This document shows positions 1-7,752 of a stretch of DNA of 21,164 bases, one piece after another. The stretch comes from JAIPEK01 sp041685935 (GTDB lineage Bacteria; Desulfobacterota; Desulfobacteria; Desulfobacterales; Desulfobacteraceae): positions 1 to 21,164 of the forward strand of contig JAWLES010000027.1 in the NCBI GenBank assembly GCA_041685935.1. The letters run 5' to 3'. The notes under the pieces were generated by a model. It did no database searches. It was not told the DNA's origin and saw only the letters and a list, made by a program, of their open reading frames with translations. Position numbers and translations under genes: made by a program. Positions within the stretch are counted from its first letter, which is position 1. The number at the start of each line of letters is the position of its first letter.

Positions 1-2
1 CT

Positions 3-569
3 TCAGTCTGGGAGCCCGGGTTTTCACCTTTGGATTCATCCGTGACCGCCCCGGTGAAACAGGGAGGGAAATGGTATCTTGCCAAGGACGGGGATATTTT
101 CTGGGAACCCGGATTTACCCAGATTTGGCGGCATTTCCATATAAAAGACGGAAGTTCCATTGCCGCCATTGTTTCCCCTTCGTTTGGAAGATGGACTCTT
201 GCCGTGGACGGTATCCCCTGGGATACCACGTTTGATGAATACCTCACAGACCCTGTGGTGAGCCCCGGAGGCACCTCTCTTGCAGCTGTATTCAAAGACG
301 GGGGTTCATGGGGAGTAGTCGTGGATGACAAGCCCTGGGACGGCAGGTTCGACATGGTTTTTAAGCCGGTATTCAGCCCGGACGGAGACCATGTTGCCGC
401 AAAAGTCGAAAAGAACGGCAGGTACTTTATCGCCATGGATGGAAAGGTGTTGGATACAGGATACCGGAGACTTGAAAACCCCATTTTCAGCCCTGACAGC
501 TCAAGGCTTCTCATCCGCGGCATGGAAACAGGCAAGTTCACAAGAGAAGTTATCGATATAAAAGAATAA
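3..569 (+). CDS. tmcD: TmcD-like beta-propeller-type repeat protein, 5' end outside the window
   Basis: This is the C-terminal part (189 codons including the stop) of a tryptophan-rich repeat protein, probably TmcD of the Tmc transmembrane redox complex. The reading frame is open to the window edge, and the residues before the first possible TTG start (position 30) already match the repeat (VWEPGFSP), so the gene begins upstream. About four copies of a ~43-residue unit are visible. Each has the pattern W-x3-F, then SPDG with a following AA, then a G-[KRS]-[WY] and a VDG-x-PW ending. This resembles a WD40/TolB-like blade. No cofactor-binding motif is seen. It sits 11 bp before tmcC and heads the tmcCBA run. 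The tmcD name relies mainly on that context and on its Trp-rich character; it could also be a generic propeller protein acting as a scaffold. Confidence 0.72.
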   Translation, partial: SVWEPGFSPLDSSVTAPVKQGGKWYLAKDGDIFWEPGFTQIWRHFHIKDGSSIAAIVSPSFGRWTLAVDGIPWDTTFDEYLTDPVVSPGGTSLAAVFKDGGSWGVVVDDKPWDGRFDMVFKPVFSPDGDHVAAKVEKNGRYFIAMDGKVLDTGYRRLENPIFSPDSSRLLIRGMETGKFTREVIDIKE

Positions 570-580
570 GGAGTGCCAGA

Positions 581-1240
581 ATGTATACCGTTTACTCGTT
601 TGTTACCGGACCTTTGGCATGGATCGCCTTTATTATCTTTATCGCCGGCAGCATCACAAGATTCGCCATGCTCTACTCGCTTGCCAGAAAAAAGGACGGC
701 GTTGTATTCCAGTACATGAGCCTGAAGTTCGCGCTCAGGTCAATTCTGCACTGGATCATTCCCTTCGGCGCCACAAACATGCGCAAAAATCCGGCCATGA
801 CCATTGTGACGTTCCTCTTTCATATCTGCCTTCTGCTTGTTCCGATTTTTCTGTTCGCCCATATCGTTCTGTGGAGCGAAAACTTCAGCGTGAGCTGGAT
901 TTCACTGCCGGACTGGACTGCAGACTTCATGACCCTGGTTGTTCTCGGCTCATGCATATTTTTCTTCGCAAGGAGGCTTGTTCTCGACCAGGTAAAATAT
1001 TTGACGACCTGGGTCGATTTTGCCATACTCATTATAGTGGCGGCTCCTTTTTTTACCGGATTCTGGGCCTATCACCAGTGGGCGGGATCAGACGTGATGA
1101 CGATCGTTCATATAGTATCAGGGGAGCTGATGCTTGCGATTATACCTTTTACCAAACTGTTTCATATGTTTCTGTTCCCTTTCACACGAGGATACATCGG
1201 GTCTGAATTCGGTGCTGTGAGAATGGCCAAGGACTGGTAG
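581..1240 (+). CDS. tmcC: TmcC, membrane cytochrome b subunit of the Tmc complex
   Basis: A 219-residue integral membrane protein related to the NarI/DsrM/HmeC-type cytochrome b family. Five hydrophobic segments are visible, at about residues 7-27, 73-97, 115-131, 145-164 and 175-200. Histidines that could ligate b hemes lie in or beside them (H57, H81, H94, H165, H177, H195). In the Tmc complex this subunit passes electrons across the cytoplasmic membrane between the periplasmic cytochrome TmcA and the cytoplasmic iron-sulfur protein TmcB, possibly with quinone exchange. The ATG has a clear ribosome-binding site (AAGGAG, 570-575 region). It lies 11 bp after tmcD and 35 bp before tmcB, consistent with one operon. 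The family is clear. Assignment to Tmc rather than Hme/Dsr comes from the neighbours. Confidence 0.87.
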   Translation: MYTVYSFVTGPLAWIAFIIFIAGSITRFAMLYSLARKKDGVVFQYMSLKFALRSILHWIIPFGATNMRKNPAMTIVTFLFHICLLLVPIFLFAHIVLWSENFSVSWISLPDWTADFMTLVVLGSCIFFFARRLVLDQVKYLTTWVDFAILIIVAAPFFTGFWAYHQWAGSDVMTIVHIVSGELMLAIIPFTKLFHMFLFPFTRGYIGSEFGAVRMAKDW

Positions 1241-1275
1241 ACTCAATTTTTAACTATTCACTGAAAAGGTTTCAC

Positions 1276-2610
1276 ATGACTGAATCAAAAGGTGTAGAAA
1301 ATATGGAAATCAAGGACGAGGGAATAATAAAAGGAATTGAACAGCTTTCTCCGGACAAAATCGAGCGGGTTATACAGAATGTCCTGAAAAATGAAACCGG
1401 GGCGAGATTGAAAACATACGTTGACACCTGCGTCCACTGCGGACTCTGCAGCGAAGGATGCCATTATTATCTTTCCAGGGACAAGGACCCCAGATTCTCG
1501 CCTGCAGGCAAGGTCAAGCAGACCATGTGGGAAATCATGCGGAAAAAGGGCAGAGTTTCTCCCGAGTTCATCAGAAACGCCGCCATCGTGGCGTACACCC
1601 AGTGCAACCTTTGTAAAAGATGCGCCATGTACTGCCCGTTCGGAATCGACATTGCCTACGTAATCTCGGTTATGAGACGCATTTGCCACAAGCTCGGTGT
1701 CGTACCGCTCTATATCCAGGATACCGCCCACAGCCATTCCGTTTCGTTCAACCAGATGTGGGTCAAGGATGATGAATGGGTGGATACGCTGATGTGGCAG
1801 GAGGAAGAAGCCCAGGATGAAATGGAGAACCTCAGGATTCCCATTGACAAGGAGGGCGCGAACACACTCTACTCGGTAATCGGGCCCGAACCCAAATACA
1901 GGGCTCATCTTATCTACCAGGCTGCAGTTATTATGAATGCCGCAGGGGAAGACTGGACCATGCCGGCGAGTCCGGGATGGGACAACAGCGATATGTGCAT
2001 GTTCACCGGAGATCTTGAAATGATGGAGCGCCTCAAGCGCAAACACTTTGAAACGGCGGCGGACCTGAAGGTGAAACGGATCGTCATGGGAGAATGCGGC
2101 CATGCTTTCCGGTCGGTTTACGACATGGGAAACCGTGCATTAGGCTGGAAAATGCCGCCGATTGAAGTTGTTCACGCCATTGAATACTACCACGAACTCT
2201 TCAGCCGGGACAGGATCAAAATAAAGCACAAACTCGACACCCCTGTTACCTTCCATGACCCCTGCAATATCGTCAGGGGCAGAGGCCTTCACGAAATGGC
2301 AAGGAGTGTGGTAAAAGCCACCTGTAAAAATTTTATAGAAATGACGCCCAACAGGGAGCACAACTACTGCTGCGGCGCCGGGGGCGGTGTGATCAACTGC
2401 GGCCCTCCTTTCAAGGATCAGCGTGTGGAGAGCAGTAAAATCAAGGCGGAACAGCTTTTTGCCGCAAAAGCTGAAGGGGCTGAAATCGTAATCGCACCCT
2501 GCCACAACTGCCACGGAGGACTTGAAGATATCATTCACCATTATGGCGTAGATATGGAACTGAAATTTCTCGGGGACATTATCAGCGAACTTGTTGAACT
2601 GCCTGAATAA
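1276..2610 (+). CDS. tmcB: TmcB, HdrD/DsrK-like iron-sulfur protein
   Basis: A 444-residue cytoplasmic iron-sulfur protein of the HdrD/DsrK/HmeD family. Two [4Fe-4S] ferredoxin motifs are visible: C52-x2-C55-x2-C58-x3-C62 and C110-x2-C113-x2-C116-x3-C120. A C-terminal CCG domain follows, with C330, C365-C366, C409 and C412. CCG domains hold the noncubane [4Fe-4S] cluster that reduces disulfides in Hdr enzymes. In sulfate reducers the likely partner of such subunits is DsrC or its trisulfide, which is inference here. The ATG at 1276 has AAAAGG six bases upstream. A second in-frame ATG at 1303 is possible but adds no domain difference. It lies between tmcC and tmcA in the same direction. Confidence 0.9.
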   Translation: MTESKGVENMEIKDEGIIKGIEQLSPDKIERVIQNVLKNETGARLKTYVDTCVHCGLCSEGCHYYLSRDKDPRFSPAGKVKQTMWEIMRKKGRVSPEFIRNAAIVAYTQCNLCKRCAMYCPFGIDIAYVISVMRRICHKLGVVPLYIQDTAHSHSVSFNQMWVKDDEWVDTLMWQEEEAQDEMENLRIPIDKEGANTLYSVIGPEPKYRAHLIYQAAVIMNAAGEDWTMPASPGWDNSDMCMFTGDLEMMERLKRKHFETAADLKVKRIVMGECGHAFRSVYDMGNRALGWKMPPIEVVHAIEYYHELFSRDRIKIKHKLDTPVTFHDPCNIVRGRGLHEMARSVVKATCKNFIEMTPNREHNYCCGAGGGVINCGPPFKDQRVESSKIKAEQLFAAKAEGAEIVIAPCHNCHGGLEDIIHHYGVDMELKFLGDIISELVELPE

Positions 2611-2611
2611 C

Positions 2612-2630
2612 AAAGGAGGAAAACCAATTG
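2612..2630 (+). promoter_or_regulatory. Strong Shine-Dalgarno deciding the TTG start of tmcA
   Basis: AAAGGAGG lies at 2612-2619, eight bases before TTG 2628. No in-frame ATG exists near the signal peptide, so this site fixes the rare TTG initiation codon of the cytochrome. It overlaps no other gene; the tmcB stop is at 2608-2610. Confidence 0.8.
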
Positions 2631-3014
2631 CAAAGGATTACGTCCATAATAAAGAGTCTTTCACTGGGGCTGGCGATTTTGCTGTTTCTGGCTGCAGCCG
2701 GTTTCGGGGCGGATTGTGTACGGTTCAGCGATCCCACGTTCAAAGATCCGTCCAGGCAGCCTGCATGCTTTGATCATGAAAACCATGCTGATTTTTATGA
2801 CTGTGCCACATGCCATCATGTTTACGACGACGACGGAAACCTGGTCAAGGGAGAATCTTCCGAAGGCATGTACTGTTCGGACTGCCATTATGACAGCAAT
2901 GATCCGAAACAGATGGACCTTATGTCGAGATACCATAAACAATGCAAGGAATGCCACATCCAGGAAAAATCCGGCCCGATCACCTGTGCGGGATGCCATA
3001 AAAAGGAAAAATAA
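2628..3014 (+). CDS. tmcA: TmcA, periplasmic tetraheme cytochrome c3 (type II)
   Basis: A 128-residue exported class III cytochrome c. Residues 1-28 form a signal peptide (basic start, LGLAILLFLAAAG core, likely cleavage after FGA). Four c-heme motifs follow: CATCH (59-63), CSDCH (83-87), CKECH (106-110) and CAGCH (120-124). H50, H53, H64 and H103 are candidate distal ligands. Four hemes in about 100 mature residues is the cytochrome c3 fold, and the acidic sequence fits the type II (TmcA) form. TmcA takes electrons from periplasmic hydrogenase via type I cytochrome c3 and passes them to TmcC. The start is TTG at 2628, supported by an excellent AAAGGAGG (2612-2619) with 8-base spacing. It starts 17 bp after tmcB. 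Confidence 0.93.
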   Translation: MQRITSIIKSLSLGLAILLFLAAAGFGADCVRFSDPTFKDPSRQPACFDHENHADFYDCATCHHVYDDDGNLVKGESSEGMYCSDCHYDSNDPKQMDLMSRYHKQCKECHIQEKSGPITCAGCHKKEK

Positions 3015-3034
3015 TATTCAGCAAGGGGGAAAAA

Positions 3035-3388
3035 ATGGCCAAAAAAATTCTTGTTGTCGATGACGACCCTGTTATTGTAAAATATTTAACAAACATCTTT
3101 AATGATAACGGTTATGAAGCATGTTCAGCCAAAGACGGGGCAGAGGCATTCGAGGTTCTGCAAAAGGAAAAGCCCGATCTGATTACGCTCGATCTTGAAA
3201 TGCCCAAGGAATGGGGGCCCAAATTTTTCAGGAGGCTTTCCAAAAACCAGGAATTCAAGGATATACCCGTGATCGTGATCAGCGGTCTTGCAAGCAGGCA
3301 CCTGTCCATAGACAAAGCCATCACATGGCTTGCCAAACCGTTTGACCCGGAACAGCTCATCGGAATAGTAAAAAATACAATCGGATAA
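3035..3388 (+). CDS. Stand-alone CheY-like response regulator receiver
   Basis: A 117-residue single receiver domain with no output domain. The phosphorylation site is intact: acidic cluster D9-D10-D11, acceptor D53 (in TLDLEMP), switch S83 (VISG) and K101 (AKPFD). Such proteins act as phospho-shuttles or bind a target protein directly. It starts 20 bp after tmcA with a good site (AAGGGGGAAAA) and is followed 17 bp later by the heme-motif sensor kinase, so it is probably in the tmc operon and phosphorylated by one of the kinases encoded here. The target cannot be read from sequence. Confidence 0.9.
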   Translation: MAKKILVVDDDPVIVKYLTNIFNDNGYEACSAKDGAEAFEVLQKEKPDLITLDLEMPKEWGPKFFRRLSKNQEFKDIPVIVISGLASRHLSIDKAITWLAKPFDPEQLIGIVKNTIG

Positions 3389-3405
3389 AAGAGGAACGTT
3401 TCAAT

Positions 3406-5694
3406 GTGACCATGTCTTCTCTTTTGCACAGAATTCAACACAGCCTGGTATTCAAGATTATTCTGGTTCTGGGCTGTGTCTCTGTTGTAGCCATATCAAT
3501 ATGGGCGTTTTTCAGTATCCGGCACCAGAAAAAATACCTTCTTAACGATTCGGTCAAGGATGCGGACCGGATCAGCAAAACCATCAAGCTCGGCACTCAC
3601 TACGCCATGATGCTCAATTCCAGGGATGACATCAACCAGATCATCCAGAACGTATCCAAGCAAAAAGAAATTGAAAATATCAGGATCTACAACAAAAAAG
3701 GTTATGTTAAATTTTCAAACATTGAAAGTGAAGTAAACAAAGCCGAACACCTTGATTCAGAAGCCTGCCATGTCTGTCATCTGCAGGAACCGCCGCTTGT
3801 AGAGCTTTCCCTTGAACAGAGAAAGAGAATCTTTACCACGGATAATGACGAACCCCGCCTTGGAATTATAACTCCGATTTACAACGAACCCGGATGTTCG
3901 GAAAAGTGTCATTTTCATAACAAGGAGGATGAGGTACTGGGTGCTCTTGATGTGGTTGTATCCCTGGAGGATACTGAAGCCGAGATCATGAATTATGAAA
4001 AGAGCATCTTCCTGCTGGCAGGAGTGATCTTTATCGTGCCGTCAATATTTATTTTCCTTTTTATATACAAACTCGTTATCAGGCCTGTGCAGCAGCTGAC
4101 CGAAGAAACCAAAAATATAGCATCCCCTGAAAAAATCAAACAGATCAACGCAGGACCTGAAAGTGAGATCGGGAAACTCGCCCGGGCTTTTACTCATATG
4201 AGCGAGAGAATCCACAATGACCAGAAAATTTTAAAAAAGCAGAAAGACGAGTACCGCGAACTTTTTGAAAGAGTTCCCTGTCTTATCACGGTTCAGGACA
4301 GAAATTACAAACTGATCAACTACAACAAGGAATTTTACAGAAAATACAACCCCGGGCCCGGGGATTACTGTTACCAGGCATACAAGGGAAGAAATTCAAG
4401 GTGTGAGGACTGCCCTGTTGAAAAGACATTCCAGGACGGCCGGTCCCACTATTCCGAAGAACAGGGAATGAGCAAGGACGGAACAATGGAATACTGGATC
4501 GTCAGAACATCCCCTGTGAAAAATGCCAGAGGGGAAATCGTTGCAGCCATGGAGATCAACCTTGATATCACCGAAAGAAAGGAGCTTGAAGACCGGCTTG
4601 AACAGTCAGAAAAGAAATATCATGCCATATTTAACAACATTCCCAACCCTGTTTTCGTTCTCGATTACGACTCCCTTGCCGTGATCGACTGCAACCAGAG
4701 CGTTACAGAGGTTTATGGATTTGCAAAGGAACAGGTCAAGGACACCGATTTCAGCTCCTTGTTCGTGGATACGGATACCAATGATTACGCAGGGCGGCTG
4801 AGAACCGAGTCCGTAATGAACAGTGTAAAACATTACAAGAAGGACGGTCAGATCATTTTCGTGGATATCTGGATCTCCCCTTCCCTGTACCCGGGCAGGA
4901 AAGTACTGCTTGTCACAACCTCGGACATTACTGAACGCCTTGAAACGGAAGCCCAGCTGAACCAGGCTGCAAAGCTTGCAACACTGGGAGAGATGGCAAC
5001 CGGTGTCGCCCATGAGCTGAACCAGCCCCTTTCTGTTATCAAGACATCATCTTCGTTTTTTGTCTCCAAGATCAGGCGGAACGAACAGATCAACCTTGAC
5101 ACCCTCAACAACCTTCTTTTAAAAATAGATTCCAATATTGACAGGGCCTCCAAAATTATCACCCACATGCGGGATTTTGCCAGAAAATCCGACACAACCC
5201 TTGAAAGAGTGGACATCAGGGGTATAATAGATTCAGCAACGGAAATTTTCAGCCAGCAGCTTAAGGTAAGAGGAATCGACATCATATTCGATATCCAGGA
5301 AGACCTGCCTTTTGTCAAAGGGGACGGCGGAAGGCTTGAGCAGGTGATCATCAATCTTTTGATCAATGCCAGGGACGCAATTGAAGCAAAGCCCAAAACC
5401 GATGGCAACCATTACAACCCTGACGATATAATTACAGTCAGGGCGTTCGGCAGGGACAAGCGGGTTTATATCGAAATCTGCGACACCGGCACTGGGATTC
5501 CCGAAGATGTTGCTGATAAAATATTTGAGCCTTTTTTTACCACAAAAGAAGTCGGGAAAGGAACCGGGCTCGGCCTTTCGATCAGTTACGGCATCGTCAG
5601 GGAATGCAAAGGTGAAATAAAGGTACTGGAAACATCCTCCAACGGAACGGTTTTCCAGATCAACCTGCCTGAATACATCCTTGAGGAGGGATAA
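3406..5694 (+). CDS. Membrane sensor histidine kinase with periplasmic c-type heme motifs
   Basis: A 762-residue hybrid-less sensor kinase. In order it has TM1 (~16-37), a periplasmic region (~38-199), TM2 (~200-223), HAMP (~225-275), PAS1 (~286-395), PAS2 (~401-510), HisKA (H536 in AHELNQPL) and HATPase (INLLINARDAI, DTGTGIP, GTGLGLS). The periplasmic part contains CHVCH (121-125), a canonical covalent heme c motif, and CSEKCH (164-169), an unusual C-x3-CH spacing. This suggests a redox or gas-ligand sensor matured by the cytochrome c system. PAS1 has a C322-x10-C333-x2-C336-P cysteine motif. The start is GTG 3406 (GAGGAA 9 bases upstream) or ATG 3412. The ATG at 3404 is immediately followed by a stop. 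It starts 17 bp after the small receiver and runs into the next gene with one base between. Its likely role is to sense the redox state near the Tmc cytochromes. Confidence 0.9.
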   Translation: MTMSSLLHRIQHSLVFKIILVLGCVSVVAISIWAFFSIRHQKKYLLNDSVKDADRISKTIKLGTHYAMMLNSRDDINQIIQNVSKQKEIENIRIYNKKGYVKFSNIESEVNKAEHLDSEACHVCHLQEPPLVELSLEQRKRIFTTDNDEPRLGIITPIYNEPGCSEKCHFHNKEDEVLGALDVVVSLEDTEAEIMNYEKSIFLLAGVIFIVPSIFIFLFIYKLVIRPVQQLTEETKNIASPEKIKQINAGPESEIGKLARAFTHMSERIHNDQKILKKQKDEYRELFERVPCLITVQDRNYKLINYNKEFYRKYNPGPGDYCYQAYKGRNSRCEDCPVEKTFQDGRSHYSEEQGMSKDGTMEYWIVRTSPVKNARGEIVAAMEINLDITERKELEDRLEQSEKKYHAIFNNIPNPVFVLDYDSLAVIDCNQSVTEVYGFAKEQVKDTDFSSLFVDTDTNDYAGRLRTESVMNSVKHYKKDGQIIFVDIWISPSLYPGRKVLLVTTSDITERLETEAQLNQAAKLATLGEMATGVAHELNQPLSVIKTSSSFFVSKIRRNEQINLDTLNNLLLKIDSNIDRASKIITHMRDFARKSDTTLERVDIRGIIDSATEIFSQQLKVRGIDIIFDIQEDLPFVKGDGGRLEQVIINLLINARDAIEAKPKTDGNHYNPDDIITVRAFGRDKRVYIEICDTGTGIPEDVADKIFEPFFTTKEVGKGTGLGLSISYGIVRECKGEIKVLETSSNGTVFQINLPEYILEEG

Positions 5695-5695
5695 C

Positions 5696-7228
5696 ATGGC
5701 ATCAGAGAATAAAAGCAACCCTGTACTTCTGGTTGATGATGAAGAGGATATCAGGGAAGTTCTGGGTATAACGCTAAAAGATATGGGATATGATGTCAAA
5801 ACCGCTGAAAACGGGGAAAAAGCACTTGAACTGTTCAACAGATTTTCTTTTCCGGTGGTGCTCACGGATATCAAAATGCCCGGCATTGACGGAATAGAGC
5901 TTTTAAAAAAGATCAAGACTGAATCTCCTGACACTGAAATTATCATGATTACAGGGCATGGTGACATGAACCTTGCCATCAACAGTTTCCGGAATGAAGC
6001 TGTTGAATTTATCACCAAGCCCGTGGATGTGAGCAGTCTTGAAGTGGCAATGCGCCGTGCCGAGGAAAAAATTGAAAACCGAAAGCGCCTGGCCGAATAT
6101 ACCAGAAACCTTGAGCAACTGGTTTCAGAAAAAACAGAAGAGTTAAAGCGTGTAAGAGGCTCTGATGCAGAAGATTCAAAAGAAAAATCCGATATCAAAT
6201 CAGTGATGGACAATCTTCCCATGGTAATTTTCTTTGTGAATAAAGATCTCAGGATTACTGCATCCAACAGGCTTTTCAAAAACAAGTTCAACATTTTTGA
6301 TGATTTCTGCCATACGGTTCTCATGGGAAGCGACCAGCCTTGTGACGACTGCCCTGCCCTGAAATGCTTCGATTCAGGCAACCCCGAACAGATGGAAGTA
6401 ACTTTCAAAACAGGCAAGGAAAAGGACAAACCCTATCTCGCCTGGTCTTCACCTGTGGAAGATTCCCAGGGAGTAATTTCAGATGTGATGATCATAGCAA
6501 CGGATATCAACCAGATCGTTGATATACAGGATCACCTGACATCCCTCGGCCTGATGGTGGGATCAGTCTCCCACGGGATCAAAGGCCTCTTGACCGGTCT
6601 TGACGGCGGGGTGTATGTACTTGATTCAGCCATATCCAAGCAGGATGAATCCCAGGCCAAAGAGGGCCTTGAAATGGTAAAACAGATGACCAATAAAATT
6701 CGAAAGCTGATTTTGGACATACTGTTTTATGCCAAGGAAAGAGAGCTGAAAAAAGAAAAAATTCATGCAGATAAATTTCTGGAGGATCTTGTCAAAACAA
6801 TATCCCCGAGGGCGGAAAACCATGATATCCAGGTGACTAATCTGCTGTCCGAAAGCGGCATTGAATTCCCGGCAGACCCCGGAGTCCTCCACTCGGCACT
6901 GCTCAACATTCTTGAGAACGCCGTGGACGCCTGTGTTGATGATGAATCCGGCAAGGAACATCAAATCACCCTTAATGCACGCACAGCAAACGGCCATGTG
7001 GAATTTGTCATAACAGACAACGGAATTGGAATGAATGAAACAGAGATTGAAAATGCATTCACCCTGTTTCACTCGGATAAAGGCACCAAAGGCACAGGAC
7101 TCGGCCTGTTCATAACTCAAAAATCAATTGAGCGACACAACGGGGAAATCAAGGTCAACTCGGAAAAACACAAGGGAACCGAATTTTTCATAACCCTGCC
7201 CAAACACGACAGCTATGAATCCTCCTGA
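5696..7228 (+). CDS. Cytoplasmic receiver-PAS-histidine kinase hybrid
   Basis: A 510-residue soluble protein with no membrane segment. It begins with a receiver domain (~8-122; acidic D14-D15-E16, acceptor D58 in LTDIKMPG, T86, K108), then a charged coiled-coil linker (~122-165) and a PAS-like domain (~166-275) with C205-x10-C216-x2-C219-x4-C224. The phosphoacceptor region has H293 in the sequence SHGIKG, not the usual HE-x-[NR], and an HATPase domain follows (N box LLNILENAVDA, DNGIGM, GTGLGLF). ATG 5696 is preferred over the TTG at 5681 because GAGGAGG (5683-5689) lies at proper spacing before it and the upstream kinase stops at 5694. The tight coupling suggests the two kinases work in one phosphorelay. 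Confidence 0.9.
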   Translation: MASENKSNPVLLVDDEEDIREVLGITLKDMGYDVKTAENGEKALELFNRFSFPVVLTDIKMPGIDGIELLKKIKTESPDTEIIMITGHGDMNLAINSFRNEAVEFITKPVDVSSLEVAMRRAEEKIENRKRLAEYTRNLEQLVSEKTEELKRVRGSDAEDSKEKSDIKSVMDNLPMVIFFVNKDLRITASNRLFKNKFNIFDDFCHTVLMGSDQPCDDCPALKCFDSGNPEQMEVTFKTGKEKDKPYLAWSSPVEDSQGVISDVMIIATDINQIVDIQDHLTSLGLMVGSVSHGIKGLLTGLDGGVYVLDSAISKQDESQAKEGLEMVKQMTNKIRKLILDILFYAKERELKKEKIHADKFLEDLVKTISPRAENHDIQVTNLLSESGIEFPADPGVLHSALLNILENAVDACVDDESGKEHQITLNARTANGHVEFVITDNGIGMNETEIENAFTLFHSDKGTKGTGLGLFITQKSIERHNGEIKVNSEKHKGTEFFITLPKHDSYESS

Positions 7229-7290
7229 TTCGACCCTTTATCTACTTTTTGACACTGTTAGCGCCCATGCAGACTGTGTATGGAATTGAA

Positions 7291-7749
7291 ATGGAAAAAG
7301 TACTTGTAAGTTCTTGCCTGTTAGGTAAGAGAGTCCGATATGATGGGAAATCACTGCCTGCTTCCGGCAGTATTCTTGAACAATGGATCGCCACGGGAAA
7401 AGTGATTTCAGTATGTCCGGAAGTCGATGCCGGCATGAGTATACCAAGGGCGCCTGCAGAAATTTCAAAGGGAGATGGTTACGGCGTTTGGGGCGGCACT
7501 GCCATAGTTGTTGACAATGCAGGCATGGATGTGACTGCATACTTCAAAAAAGGCGCTCAAATGGCTTTGGAGCTGTGCAAACAACACAATATCAAAGTCG
7601 CGGTATTAACCGAAAACAGTCCGTCCTGCGGAAGCTCTGCGATATATGACGGCAGTTTTACCGGCAAAAAGATTGAAGGCGTTGGAGTGACGGCTGCGCT
7701 GCTCAGAAAGAACGGTATCAAAGTCTTTAGCCGGCACGATCTTTATTAA
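7291..7749 (+). CDS. DUF523 family protein
   Basis: A 152-residue protein matching the DUF523 family. The family hallmarks are visible: N-terminal SSCLLGKRVRYDG with C9, VCPEV with C42, and ENSPSCGSSAIYDG with C113. No biochemical role is known to me for the stand-alone family; the conserved cysteines hint at metal or iron-sulfur binding. ATG 7291 is chosen because DUF523 proteins usually start just before the SxCLLG motif. The in-frame TTG 7249 and ATG 7267 would add an unsupported leader. It lies 62 bp after the hybrid kinase on the same strand and ends 3 bp before the end of the convergent hdrB. Its link to the redox genes is unclear. Confidence 0.85.
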   Translation: MEKVLVSSCLLGKRVRYDGKSLPASGSILEQWIATGKVISVCPEVDAGMSIPRAPAEISKGDGYGVWGGTAIVVDNAGMDVTAYFKKGAQMALELCKQHNIKVAVLTENSPSCGSSAIYDGSFTGKKIEGVGVTAALLRKNGIKVFSRHDLY

Positions 7750-7752
7750 GGT

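Noticed and set aside
30..569. TTG at position 30 as the true start of the first gene
   Set aside because: The frame stays open to the edge, and residues before the TTG continue the repeat pattern, so the gene is truncated by the window.
1285..2103. 272-codon minus-strand frame opposite tmcB
   Set aside because: The plus strand encodes an HdrD-like protein with intact cysteine motifs over the same bases. The antisense frame has no recognisable motif.
5681..5695. TTG start of the hybrid kinase inside the preceding kinase gene
   Set aside because: The GAGGAGG ribosome-binding site overlaps it and fits ATG 5696 instead; the extra five residues match nothing in receiver domains.
5233..6429. 398-codon open frame on the minus strand
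   Set aside because: It runs antisense across two clearly coding kinase genes, is rich in Ser/Phe/Leu as expected for a shadow frame and shows no domain.
7249..7280. TTGACA as the -35 box of a promoter for the DUF523 gene
   Set aside because: No acceptable -10 hexamer lies 16-18 bp downstream; the gene may be read through from the kinase operon.
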